DNA of 7,544 nucleotides from Pseudomonadota bacterium (GTDB lineage: Bacteria; Desulfobacterota; JADFVX01), in assembly GCA_015222755.1 (NCBI GenBank), contig JADFVX010000045.1, positions 1 through 7,544 on the forward strand, in the 5' to 3' direction. Shown in pieces: positions 1 through 6,480 of the stretch; the first letter of the stretch is position 1, and every line of letters begins with the position of its first letter. The position numbers and the translations under genes were made by a program. The notes beneath the pieces are model-generated. The model saw nothing but the letters and a program-made list of their open reading frames with translations. It made no database searches and was not told the origin of the DNA.

Positions 1-51
1 CGTATATCTTTTTTCATGGGTGGGCCTAGGTATTGCTCTAAGCGCTTGTAA

Positions 52-79
52 AATCTAACATAATATATATTTATGTCAA
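52..79 (-). promoter_or_regulatory. Possible sigma-70 promoter pointing left
   Basis: Read on the minus strand, a perfect TTGACA (79-74) is followed after 16 nt by TAGATT (57-52), which matches the -10 consensus at 4 of 6 positions. It lies within the left arm and loop of the AT-rich inverted repeat at 59-102. It would drive a leftward gene beyond the window edge. The only visible start, an ATG at 17-15, has no ribosome binding site, so the target is unknown. The surroundings are AT-rich and chance matches are likely. Confidence 0.25.
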
Positions 80-102
80 GGAACCATGAAATATATATTA
101 TG
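59..102. repeat. AT-rich inverted repeat, 17/18-nt arms
   Basis: The left arm CATAATATATATTTATG (59-75) and right arm CATGAAATATATATTATG (85-102) are reverse complements apart from one unpaired base. They are separated by the 9-nt spacer TCAAGGAAC. The arms contain almost no G or C and no T-run follows on the minus strand, so this is not a textbook intrinsic terminator. It could be an operator for a dimeric regulator, a cruciform-prone site or the end of a degraded element. The structure is directly visible; its function is not. Confidence 0.6.
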
Positions 103-125
103 AAAAAGCCGAACTGAGGTGTTTT

Positions 126-203
126 ATGAAACTTCTGGATATAGTACGATCTGTGGCAATTCTGGGGACACAATACTTAACTATGGCAAGGAAAAGGGCG
201 TAA
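126..203 (+). other. Short ORF, possible mobile-element remnant
   Basis: A 25-codon ORF (ATG at 126, TAA at 201-203) has a plausible ribosome binding site, GAGG, 6 nt upstream. The peptide reads MKLLDIVRSVAILGTQYL and then TMARKRA, and I recognise no protein family. The internal DNA CTGGGGACACAATACTTAAC (162-181) resembles, from memory, short sequences found next to REP-associated (IS200-like) transposases. No transposase is present, so this would be a remnant. A real small protein is possible but unsupported; a fortuitous ORF is more likely. Confidence 0.2.
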
Positions 204-249
204 CAATTAGGGGGGTATGTCATGAAGGCTTAAACTGAGGGTCTCAAAT

Positions 250-699
250 TCAGCGGCCCGTGTGGCCGAAACCGCCCTCACCTCTTTCAGTCTCATCATG
301 AGAGTCCACTTCATCCCACTGAACCCTTGAGACCCTGTGGACGACCATCTGGGCTATACGCTCACCGCGCTCTATCTTAAAAGAAGTATCTCCAAGGTTT
401 ATAAGTATCACCTTGATCTCTCCCCGGTAATCTGCATCGATGGTGCCGGGAGAATTGACCAGTGAGATACCATGTTTGATAGCAAGGCCGCTGCGCGGTC
501 TTATCTGCGCCTCAAAGCCGTCTGGGAGGGCAATGGATATCCCCGTTTCAACAAGGACCCTCGACATAGGTTTCACCTCGATGAGTTCATCTATATGGGC
601 ATAAAGATCCATGCCGGCAGAGTGGGCTGTCATATATTTTGGCAGGTCTATATCATCACCACCCCTTAGCCTTTTTATCTTTACCTTAATATCGCTCAT
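250..699 (-). CDS. dut: dUTP diphosphatase (dUTPase)
   Basis: Hydrolyses dUTP to dUMP and pyrophosphate in the cytoplasm, keeping uracil out of DNA and supplying dUMP for thymidylate synthesis. All five motifs of the trimeric dUTPase family are present in order, numbered from the ATG at 699: AGMDLYA (28-34), RPRSGLA (67-73), GTIDADYRGEIKV (85-97, with the expected catalytic Asp90), RGERIAQMV (111-119) and the C-terminal Gly-rich RGEGGFGHTG (139-148). At 149 aa it is a normal full-length enzyme. A TTG three codons upstream (708) abuts the prfA stop and would give 152 aa. I prefer the ATG because the AGGGAG inside the prfA end sits only 3 nt from the TTG but 12 nt from the ATG. It is last in the thyX-prfA-dut group, and no clear terminator follows. 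Confidence 0.95.
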   Translation of the reverse strand: MSDIKVKIKRLRGGDDIDLPKYMTAHSAGMDLYAHIDELIEVKPMSRVLVETGISIALPDGFEAQIRPRSGLAIKHGISLVNSPGTIDADYRGEIKVILINLGDTSFKIERGERIAQMVVHRVSRVQWDEVDSHDETERGEGGFGHTGR

Positions 700-708
700 A
701 AAAATCAA

Positions 709-1779
709 TCACTCCCTATTGCCCGACTTAAGCTCCTCTGCCTGAAAATATGCCGCCATAGCATCAAGTATCTCGTTCAGGTCCCCATCCATGATCTGGT
801 CAAGTTTGTGAAGTGTAAGACCTACCCGATGATCCGTCACGCGCGATTGGGGAAAGTTGTATGTCCTTATCTTTTCACTCCGGTCTCCGCTGCCCACCTG
901 GCTCTTACGGTCTTTCGATATTTCAGCATCATGGGCCTCCACCTTCTTGGCAAGGATTCGCGACCTGAGGACAACAAGCGCCTTGGCCCTGTTCTTATGC
1001 TGAGATTTTTCATCCTGGCAGGAAGCAATAATACCTGTAGGGATATGGGTGATTCTCACGGCAGAATCTGTAGTATTGACGCTCTGCCCTCCACAACCAG
1101 ATGAGCGGAATACATCCACCCTTATCTCAGAGGGGTTTATCTCAACATCTACCTCTTCAGCCTCAGGAAGGATAGCAACGGTGACCGCCGAGGTATGTAT
1201 GCGACCCTGCGTCTCCGTCTTTGGTACACGCTGGACCCTGTGGACGCCGCTTTCATGCTTCATCCGGCTAAACACCTTATTGCCTGAGATGGAGACTATT
1301 ACCTCTTTAAAACCACCTGCATCGGCAAGACTTTCATCAATAAGCGATATCTTCCAGCCCTGCCGCTCGGCATAACGTGAATATGCCCGAAAAAGATCTG
1401 CGGCAAAAAGGGCCGCCTCTTCCCCCCCTGTCCCTGCACGGATTTCCATAATTACATTTTTGTCATCTCTGGGGTCTTTCGGTATAAGGAGTTGCTGCAG
1501 TTCTACCTCAAGCTTTTCCTTCTCAGCACTAAGGGACTTTATCTCCTCCCTTGCCATTTCCTTCATCTCAGGATCGGGATCAGAAAGCAGTTCTTTATTG
1601 TCTTCCAGTTCCCTCGACACCTCCACGTAACTGCGATAGGCCGTCACAAGAGGGGAAATCTCGCCATGCTCCCTTGCATATTTCTGGAATTGTGACTGAT
1701 CGGCCAACACCTCGGGGTCGCTGAGAATCCGGGAAAGCTCCTCAAAACGGGCTTCAACTTCTTCAAGTTTTTTAAACAT
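709..1779 (-). CDS. prfA: Peptide chain release factor 1
   Basis: RF1 reads UAA and UAG in the ribosomal A site and triggers peptidyl-tRNA hydrolysis. The protein has the usual length (356 aa). Residues 1-100 form a helical N-terminal domain, followed by the conserved IRAGTGGEEAALFA (113-126). A PKT tripeptide (186-188) sits at the PxT stop-codon recognition position that marks RF1 rather than RF2. The catalytic loop reads SSGCGGQSVNTTDSAVRITH, with GGQ at 230-232. The residue before GGQ is Cys and the one after is Ser, where the E. coli protein has Ala and His. The ATG lies 14 nt after the thyX stop with only a weak AAGAG as ribosome binding site, suggesting translational coupling. dut follows at once; prmC, the GGQ methyltransferase gene often found after prfA, is absent here. 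Confidence 0.97.
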   Translation of the reverse strand: MFKKLEEVEARFEELSRILSDPEVLADQSQFQKYAREHGEISPLVTAYRSYVEVSRELEDNKELLSDPDPEMKEMAREEIKSLSAEKEKLEVELQQLLIPKDPRDDKNVIMEIRAGTGGEEAALFAADLFRAYSRYAERQGWKISLIDESLADAGGFKEVIVSISGNKVFSRMKHESGVHRVQRVPKTETQGRIHTSAVTVAILPEAEEVDVEINPSEIRVDVFRSSGCGGQSVNTTDSAVRITHIPTGIIASCQDEKSQHKNRAKALVVLRSRILAKKVEAHDAEISKDRKSQVGSGDRSEKIRTYNFPQSRVTDHRVGLTLHKLDQIMDGDLNEILDAMAAYFQAEELKSGNRE

Positions 1780-1793
1780 GGGGGACTCTTAAA

Positions 1794-2489
1794 CTAGGAG
1801 GAGAGGTTCTTGAATTTTTCTCTTATCTCTTCGGTTCTGCCGCAGGTCATTGCGCCTTCCGTACACTTTCCCCGGACACAACCCGGGCCGGCGCTTTCAA
1901 AAAGAGCGGGGACTATATCTCTGGCCAGCTTCAGCATCTCGCAGGCCATTTCGCGTATTTCCCACTGCGCCCTCTCGCAGCAGCGAAGTGTAAAGAAATG
2001 CGTCAGTTCTCTTGCGTTCATTGTGATTATTATTTTCGTGGCCGCTGCATTGGGCAAAATATATCTTGCATCCTCGGCCGGTATACCCGAGTCAACGAGC
2101 TCACCGTAGATTTTATGGATCGCCCTGACCGCGTCATCAAACTTAAGCTTCTTTTCATCGTCAGCAGAAATGGTGTGAGGCGTCACATACTCAAACTGCT
2201 CGCCCACCTTAACATAACGCTGGCTCTGCTGTGAATAGGACGCCAGCCGGTGACGGACAAGCTGGTGGGAAGTCGCCCTCGATATACCTTCAACTCCGAA
2301 GGTAAAGTTGGCGTGTTCAAGCACAGAGGTATGTCCCATGCCGATTATCTTTTTAAGGAAATCTGTCTGGTCAGACCCTTCTACGAGGCCTTTAAGGTCT
2401 CCGATATTGCTTGGCGAATAACAGAGTTTGGCCGCCATGGCAATCGTCTTTTCGGGGTCGGGAGTATGAGCTAGAAGGTAAACCCTCAA
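1794..2489 (-). CDS. thyX: Flavin-dependent thymidylate synthase ThyX
   Basis: Converts dUMP to dTMP using methylene-tetrahydrofolate, with reduced FAD as hydride donor, so it does not make dihydrofolate as ThyA does. The signature RHRLASYSQQSQRY (79-92) matches the ThyX motif RHR-x7-S. EDARYILPNA (139-148) and NARELTHFFTLR (158-169) are further family blocks. The C-terminal tail carries Cys204, Cys209 and Cys216 in the pattern GPGCVRGKCTEGAMTCG, an extension I recall from ThyX proteins of anaerobes. The start is a TTG at 2489 with a good ribosome binding site (GGAG, 6 nt away); no ATG gives a better N-terminus. The gene is preceded by an intrinsic terminator ending only about 26 nt upstream, so it needs its own promoter or read-through. 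It probably heads a thyX-prfA-dut operon. Confidence 0.97.
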   Translation of the reverse strand: MRVYLLAHTPDPEKTIAMAAKLCYSPSNIGDLKGLVEGSDQTDFLKKIIGMGHTSVLEHANFTFGVEGISRATSHQLVRHRLASYSQQSQRYVKVGEQFEYVTPHTISADDEKKLKFDDAVRAIHKIYGELVDSGIPAEDARYILPNAAATKIIITMNARELTHFFTLRCCERAQWEIREMACEMLKLARDIVPALFESAGPGCVRGKCTEGAMTCGRTEEIREKFKNLSS

Positions 2490-2514
2490 GGGTTTCTCCA
2501 GTTTATATTAGTTA

Positions 2515-2542
2515 TAAAAAAGGGGAACATAATGTTCCCCTT
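2515..2542 (-). terminator. Intrinsic terminator after rpmE
   Basis: On the minus strand, AAGGGGAAC (2542-2534) pairs perfectly with GTTCCCCTT (2528-2520) around the 5-nt loop ATTAT. The second arm runs straight into six T residues (2521-2516). The hairpin begins about 23 nt after the rpmE stop codon, a classic rho-independent layout. It lies between rpmE and thyX, so it either isolates the two units or attenuates thyX expression. TATAAC (2516-2511) and TATAAA (2507-2502), just downstream, look like -10 elements but lack a good -35. Confidence 0.9.
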
Positions 2543-2565
2543 AATAAAATGGCCTGTAAAAGTGC

Positions 2566-2775
2566 TTATTTCTTGGCAGCCACACCGTACTTACGGTTAA
2601 ACCTCTCAACGCGGCCTTCCGTGTCCATTAGCTTCTGCTTTCCCGTATAAAAGGGATGACATTTGGAGCAGACCTCGACGGACATCTCTGCTTTGCTGGC
2701 CCTGGTTTCTACGACATTACCACAAGCACACTTTATTTTTGCATCGTAATATTCCGGATGTATGTCTTGCTTCAC
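2566..2775 (-). CDS. rpmE: 50S ribosomal protein L31, zinc-binding type
   Basis: L31 is a small large-subunit protein that helps bridge the two ribosomal subunits. The 69-aa product has the expected length and begins with the family-typical MKQDIHPEYY. Four cysteines, Cys16 and Cys18 in CACGN plus Cys36 and Cys39 in CSKCHPFYTGKQK, form the zinc site that defines the C+ type, as opposed to the zinc-independent paralogue used under zinc starvation. RVERFNRKYG near the C-terminus is also conserved. Translation starts at a GTG with AAGGAG about 10 nt upstream; no ATG alternative exists. The gene follows rpoD after about 98 nt of AT-rich sequence and ends in a strong terminator, so it is either the tail of the rpoD transcript or monocistronic. 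Confidence 0.97.
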   Translation of the reverse strand: MKQDIHPEYYDAKIKCACGNVVETRASKAEMSVEVCSKCHPFYTGKQKLMDTEGRVERFNRKYGVAAKK

Positions 2776-2874
2776 TTTATTCTTGCTCCTTATATATTCT
2801 TATATTGCGTTGGATGTTAACAGTTTAGCTATTTTTTTTCAATATTTTTATGCATGCCCAGTAAAGATGTGCGG

Positions 2875-4560
2875 CTAAAGCCAGTCGACAAAGCCTTTCA
2901 ATCGGCGGCTCCTGCTTGGATGCCTGAGCTTTCTCAGGGCCTTCGCCTCAATCTGCCGAATCCTTTCTCTTGTTACATGGAAGTGCTGACCAACCTCTTC
3001 AAGGGTGTGGTCTGTACGCTTCTGGATGCCAAAACGCATCTTAAGGACCTCTTCTTCCCTTGGCGTAAGTGTTGAAAGCACATTGCGCGTCCTTGACTGA
3101 AGGTCGAACTTGATCGTTGCCTCAACCGGTGAAACCACACTCTTGTCCTCAATAAAATCACCAAGGCTGCTGTCCTCTTCTTCACCAATAGGCGTTTCAA
3201 GGGATATAGGTTCCTTGGCTATTTTAAGCACCTTCCTGACTTTATCGACAGGAAGTTCCATTTTTACCGCTATCTCCTCAGGACTAGGCTCCCTCCCCTT
3301 TTCCTGAACGAGATGTCTCGACGTCCTGATGAGTTTGTTGATTGTCTCTATCATATGTACAGGAATACGTATAGTCCTTGCCTGGTCGGCAATGGCACGC
3401 GTTATGGCCTGTCTTATCCACCAGGTGGCATAGGTACTGAATTTGTATCCCCTCTGGTACTCAAACTTATCAACGGCCTTCATAAGACCTATATTTCCTT
3501 CCTGAATCAGATCCAGAAACTGGAGCCCACGGTTCGTATATTTTTTTGCGATACTTACAACGAGCCTCAGGTTGGCCTCTACAAGTTCCTTCTTGGCACG
3601 CCTTGCCAGAAACTCGCCAGAGGCAAAACTTTTCTGTGCCTTTTCCAACTCCTCAAAACTGTTTCCGTTTCTTTCTTCTATCTCGGTAATCTTTTCATTT
3701 AAAAGTTCTATCTTCTTCCTTGCCGAGTCAAGCTCCTCACCTGCAAGCTGCTCTTCGTGTATACTGGCCTCAAGCTTTGTAATCTTGAGCTTACAATCCT
3801 TGCCCTTCTTGACGATCTTTTTCAGTGCATTTACTATGGCCTCAAAGACCTTATCCTTGATCTCCAGGTCATGAAGGGTTTTTGCAATAGCCCTGCGCTT
3901 GGAACTGAGCTTTTTCCGTGCCTTTTTACGATCTTCCCCCTCCTTACCTGTCACATCCTTCCTGATTGTCAGAAAATCTTGGTAATGAGAATCCAGCTTG
4001 TCAAGGGCATCCAATGTCTTCTCAAGGGCAGAACAAGGCTCTGCCTCGACCTCCAAATCTTCATCGACTTCTTCATCGACAGAGATCTTTACTACATCCT
4101 TAAGCTTTACAAGACCATCTCTAAGGTCATCTCCAATAGCGATTATCTCACAAATAGCAAAATCAGTATTACATGCAGCACCTACAATTTCCTGCTCGCC
4201 CTTTTCAATACGCTTGGCAATTTCGACCTCGCCTTCTCGCGTAAGGAGGTCAACGGCACCCATCTCTCTCAGATAAAGGCGGACAGGGTCATTAGCGCGG
4301 CCTATCGTACCCGGTTCATAACCTTCTTCCTTGGTCTCTTCTTCATCTTCTTCATCTTCCTTCCGAACGGGGGCCTTGCTCTCGTCATCAACAATCTCTA
4401 TTTCCATCTCACCGAACATGGTCATAACATCATCGATCTGATTTTCATCGACCACATCTGGCGGGAGGATTTCATTTACATCTCCATATGTAAGGTAACC
4501 TTTCTCCTTACCGAGAGATATAAGTTTTTCAACCTCTTTTGGCTTGTTTACTTCAGACAT
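2875..4560 (-). CDS. rpoD: RNA polymerase primary sigma factor (sigma-70)
   Basis: Directs core RNA polymerase to housekeeping promoters. The 561-aa protein has the full primary-sigma architecture: region 1.1 (about 1-80, ending in a very acidic Glu/Asp stretch at 68-80), region 1.2 (about 91-122, starting DPVRLYLREMGAV), a charged non-conserved insert (about 125-320) and regions 2.1-2.4 (about 322-411). Region 2 includes the melting and -10 recognition segment YKFSTYATWWIRQAITRAIA (372-391). Region 3 (about 412-480) contains the finger-like EEEDSSLGDFIED. Region 4 (about 495-561) carries the -35 helix-turn-helix TLEEVGQHFHVTRERIRQIE (519-538). Keeping region 1.1 argues against an alternative sigma factor. 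The ATG overlaps the dnaG stop within ATGTCTGA (8 nt), with AAGGAG 6 nt upstream, so translation is probably coupled to dnaG. The TTGACA/TATAAT promoter before yqeY fits recognition by this sigma factor. Confidence 0.98.
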   Translation of the reverse strand: MSEVNKPKEVEKLISLGKEKGYLTYGDVNEILPPDVVDENQIDDVMTMFGEMEIEIVDDESKAPVRKEDEEDEEETKEEGYEPGTIGRANDPVRLYLREMGAVDLLTREGEVEIAKRIEKGEQEIVGAACNTDFAICEIIAIGDDLRDGLVKLKDVVKISVDEEVDEDLEVEAEPCSALEKTLDALDKLDSHYQDFLTIRKDVTGKEGEDRKKARKKLSSKRRAIAKTLHDLEIKDKVFEAIVNALKKIVKKGKDCKLKITKLEASIHEEQLAGEELDSARKKIELLNEKITEIEERNGNSFEELEKAQKSFASGEFLARRAKKELVEANLRLVVSIAKKYTNRGLQFLDLIQEGNIGLMKAVDKFEYQRGYKFSTYATWWIRQAITRAIADQARTIRIPVHMIETINKLIRTSRHLVQEKGREPSPEEIAVKMELPVDKVRKVLKIAKEPISLETPIGEEEDSSLGDFIEDKSVVSPVEATIKFDLQSRTRNVLSTLTPREEEVLKMRFGIQKRTDHTLEEVGQHFHVTRERIRQIEAKALRKLRHPSRSRRLKGFVDWL

Positions 4561-6370
4561 CCACTTCTCCTTTTTGCAAAAAACCCTTTTTTCGAGTCAT
4601 AAGGACTTCATGCTTCTCTCTCAAAAGCGATTCAACCATTGCCTTATCATTTTTTTCCTGAGCAACCTTAAGACTCTCACTTATCAACTGCTCTTTTTCA
4701 ATCAAATACTGTTCCTTTACAGCGGCCTCACATTCCTCAAAGATCTTAAGGGGAGATACATCTTCTGAAAAACTCTCAAGTACCCCTAGCCGTGATATCT
4801 TTGCTTCGAGACCCTCTCCTTCTGCGGCGTCCATAAGGGCCGCCGGCGTTACATCCCTACCATCTCTAAAAAATGCATCCATCAACGCTGCTATTTTGCG
4901 AAGATGTTCATCCTTAAGCTTCTGGACAATGTCGCTTCCCAGTGCCCGTTCAAGTACCTCAACTTCATGCAGCATCAAGGAGACTATCATCTCTTCGGCA
5001 GCGTAGCCCTTTTTCTTTTTTTGAAGTGGCTCAGCGAGCCTTTCCTCTTTACGGGGTAATCGCTTACCTGACGAGACAAGCACTGCGTCAGAAATAAGTT
5101 GTTCATCGACAGACATTCTTTCAGCAACCCTTTTTACCGTGAGCGCCTTTTCAATGCTGTCTGTTATCTTAGCTATGTAAGGTTTTATTTCTCGTATAAC
5201 CTTCGCCCTGTCATGCGGCGAAGATGAAGGCACCTCTGCCAGCTTTATGTCCAGCAAAAAATCTATTCCAGGAAGCGCCTCTCCTAACTTTTCACTTAAG
5301 GCCTCCGCCCCGCGGCCCCTTATAAAACTGTCGGGGTCTTCTCCCTCTGGCAGAGTAAGCACCTTAGGTGCAACGCCGGCCTCCACCAGCACATCTATCC
5401 CTCTTACAGCGGCCTTGATCCCTGCGCTGTCAGAGTCAAAAAGAACTATTGCGCTGTCGCAGAACCTCTTGATCTGCCTGGCCTGGCTTAGCACAAGCGC
5501 AGTCCCCAGCGGGGCGACTACATTCTTGACACCGGCCCCATACATCGCCAGAAGGTCCATATAGCCTTCTACGACTATCGCCTCTCCTGAAGTCCTGACC
5601 GCCTCTCTTGAACGTTCAAGACCGTAAAGGAGCTTTCCCTTGGTATATACAGGAGATTCAGGAGAGTTCATATACTTGGGGCCGTCCCCAGAAAGTATAC
5701 GTCCACCAAAGGCTACGACATTCCCCCTGAGATCGGAGATAGGGAATATCAATCGCTCCCTGAACCTGTCGTAGTAAGTACCTTTTTTACCCTTTATTAT
5801 GAGGCCGCCATTTTCAGCAGCTGCGACCTCTTCATCACCCTCCAGCCTGTCGAAAAGGGAAGACCAGCCCTTTCCTCCATAACCTAGTTTCCACTCTCTG
5901 GCAAGGTCACCGGTTATCCCCCTGCCCTTAAGATAATCCCTTGCCACCTGCCCTTCGGGAGAACGCATAAGGAGGTTGTGGTAAAGGTCTGCTGCTTTCC
6001 TGTGAACAGAGATCAGACCACTGCGCTGCCTGTCCTTTTCTTCCTCTTCCTCTCTATCTACCGACTTATCGGGAGATGGAAGTTCCACCCCTTCCTTTTC
6101 TGCCAGGTCCCTGACAACCTCGGGAAAGCTCTTCCCCTCAATTCTCGTCAGGAAGGAGTAAACATTTCCTCCCGTACCGCAGCCAAAACAGTGGAATATA
6201 CCCTTGTCTTCATTGACAGTAAAAGATGGGGTCTTCTCGTTATGGAATGGGCAAAGGCCAAGATAGTTGCTGCCGGCCTTTTTTAGGGATACATATCCGG
6301 AAACTATGCTGACAATACTGCAGCGTTCTCTTATTTCTTCGATCTTGTCGTTAGGAATAAAAGGCAGCAA
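4553..6370 (-). CDS. dnaG: DNA primase DnaG
   Basis: Synthesises the RNA primers for lagging-strand and origin replication and acts with the DnaB helicase. The 605-aa protein has three domains. The N-terminal CHC2 zinc-binding domain (1-100) has Cys40, His43, Cys61 and Cys64 in LCPFHNEKTPSF and FHCFGCGTGGNV. The catalytic core (about 120-380) carries the Toprim residues in VVEGYMDLLAMYG (Glu268), FDSDSAG (311-317) and EDPDSF (344-349). A Lys-rich linker (450-454) leads to a helical C-terminal helicase-binding domain (about 457-595). Start: a TTG at 6370 gives MLPFIPNDKIEEIRER, which aligns with family N-termini. There is an in-frame stop upstream and no ATG, GTG or other TTG between. No good ribosome binding site is close (AAAGGG is 18 nt away), so the exact start is uncertain. 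The 3' end overlaps rpoD by 8 nt. Confidence 0.97.
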   Translation of the reverse strand: MLPFIPNDKIEEIRERCSIVSIVSGYVSLKKAGSNYLGLCPFHNEKTPSFTVNEDKGIFHCFGCGTGGNVYSFLTRIEGKSFPEVVRDLAEKEGVELPSPDKSVDREEEEEKDRQRSGLISVHRKAADLYHNLLMRSPEGQVARDYLKGRGITGDLAREWKLGYGGKGWSSLFDRLEGDEEVAAAENGGLIIKGKKGTYYDRFRERLIFPISDLRGNVVAFGGRILSGDGPKYMNSPESPVYTKGKLLYGLERSREAVRTSGEAIVVEGYMDLLAMYGAGVKNVVAPLGTALVLSQARQIKRFCDSAIVLFDSDSAGIKAAVRGIDVLVEAGVAPKVLTLPEGEDPDSFIRGRGAEALSEKLGEALPGIDFLLDIKLAEVPSSSPHDRAKVIREIKPYIAKITDSIEKALTVKRVAERMSVDEQLISDAVLVSSGKRLPRKEERLAEPLQKKKKGYAAEEMIVSLMLHEVEVLERALGSDIVQKLKDEHLRKIAALMDAFFRDGRDVTPAALMDAAEGEGLEAKISRLGVLESFSEDVSPLKIFEECEAAVKEQYLIEKEQLISESLKVAQEKNDKAMVESLLREKHEVLMTRKKGFLQKGEVDV

Positions 6371-6439
6371 CGGTATACAAAAACCAATCCCTTTAAGTTA
6401 AATATAATAAAGATGTCATCCTGTTGGAGACACCTTTTT

Positions 6440-6474
6440 AAAAAAAGTTTCATTTTCAGGCGGCACCTGAAAAT
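6440..6474 (-). terminator. Probable intrinsic terminator after yqeY
   Basis: On the minus strand, ATTTTCAGG (6474-6466) pairs perfectly with CCTGAAAAT (6460-6452) around the loop TGCCG. It is followed by GAAAC and then seven T residues (6446-6440). The hairpin starts 6 nt after the yqeY stop. The lower stem is A/T-only and the T-run is displaced by 5 nt, so it may leak. That would let some yqeY transcription continue into dnaG-rpoD, which otherwise needs its own promoter between about 6371 and 6440. I see no convincing promoter there. Confidence 0.6.
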
Positions 6475-6480
6475 CTTAAT

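Noticed and set aside
1..17. Minus-strand ATG at 17-15 as the start of a gene off the left edge
   Set aside because: Only five codons are visible and there is no ribosome binding site, so nothing supports a gene.
112..240. 8-nt direct repeat AACTGAGG at 112-119 and 233-240, as a possible target-site duplication
   Set aside because: A repeated 8-mer in about 250 nt is fairly likely by chance, and no element ends accompany it.
2791..2820. TTAACA (2820-2815), 18 nt, TATATA (2796-2791) as an rpmE promoter on the minus strand
   Set aside because: Transcription would begin downstream of the AAGGAG ribosome binding site and remove it; the -10 match is also weak.
2821..2874. Terminator after rpoD
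   Set aside because: A-tracts and a GCATGC palindrome are present, but there is no stable stem followed by a T-run on the minus strand.
4341..4365. TTC/ATC-rich simple repeat as a phase-variation tract
   Set aside because: It encodes the acidic Asp/Glu stretch of RpoD region 1.1 with imperfect units; a phase-variable essential sigma factor is implausible.
3757..4602. 281-codon plus-strand ORF opposite rpoD
   Set aside because: It lies antisense to well-conserved sigma-70 coding sequence and its translation resembles no family; it is a reading-frame shadow.
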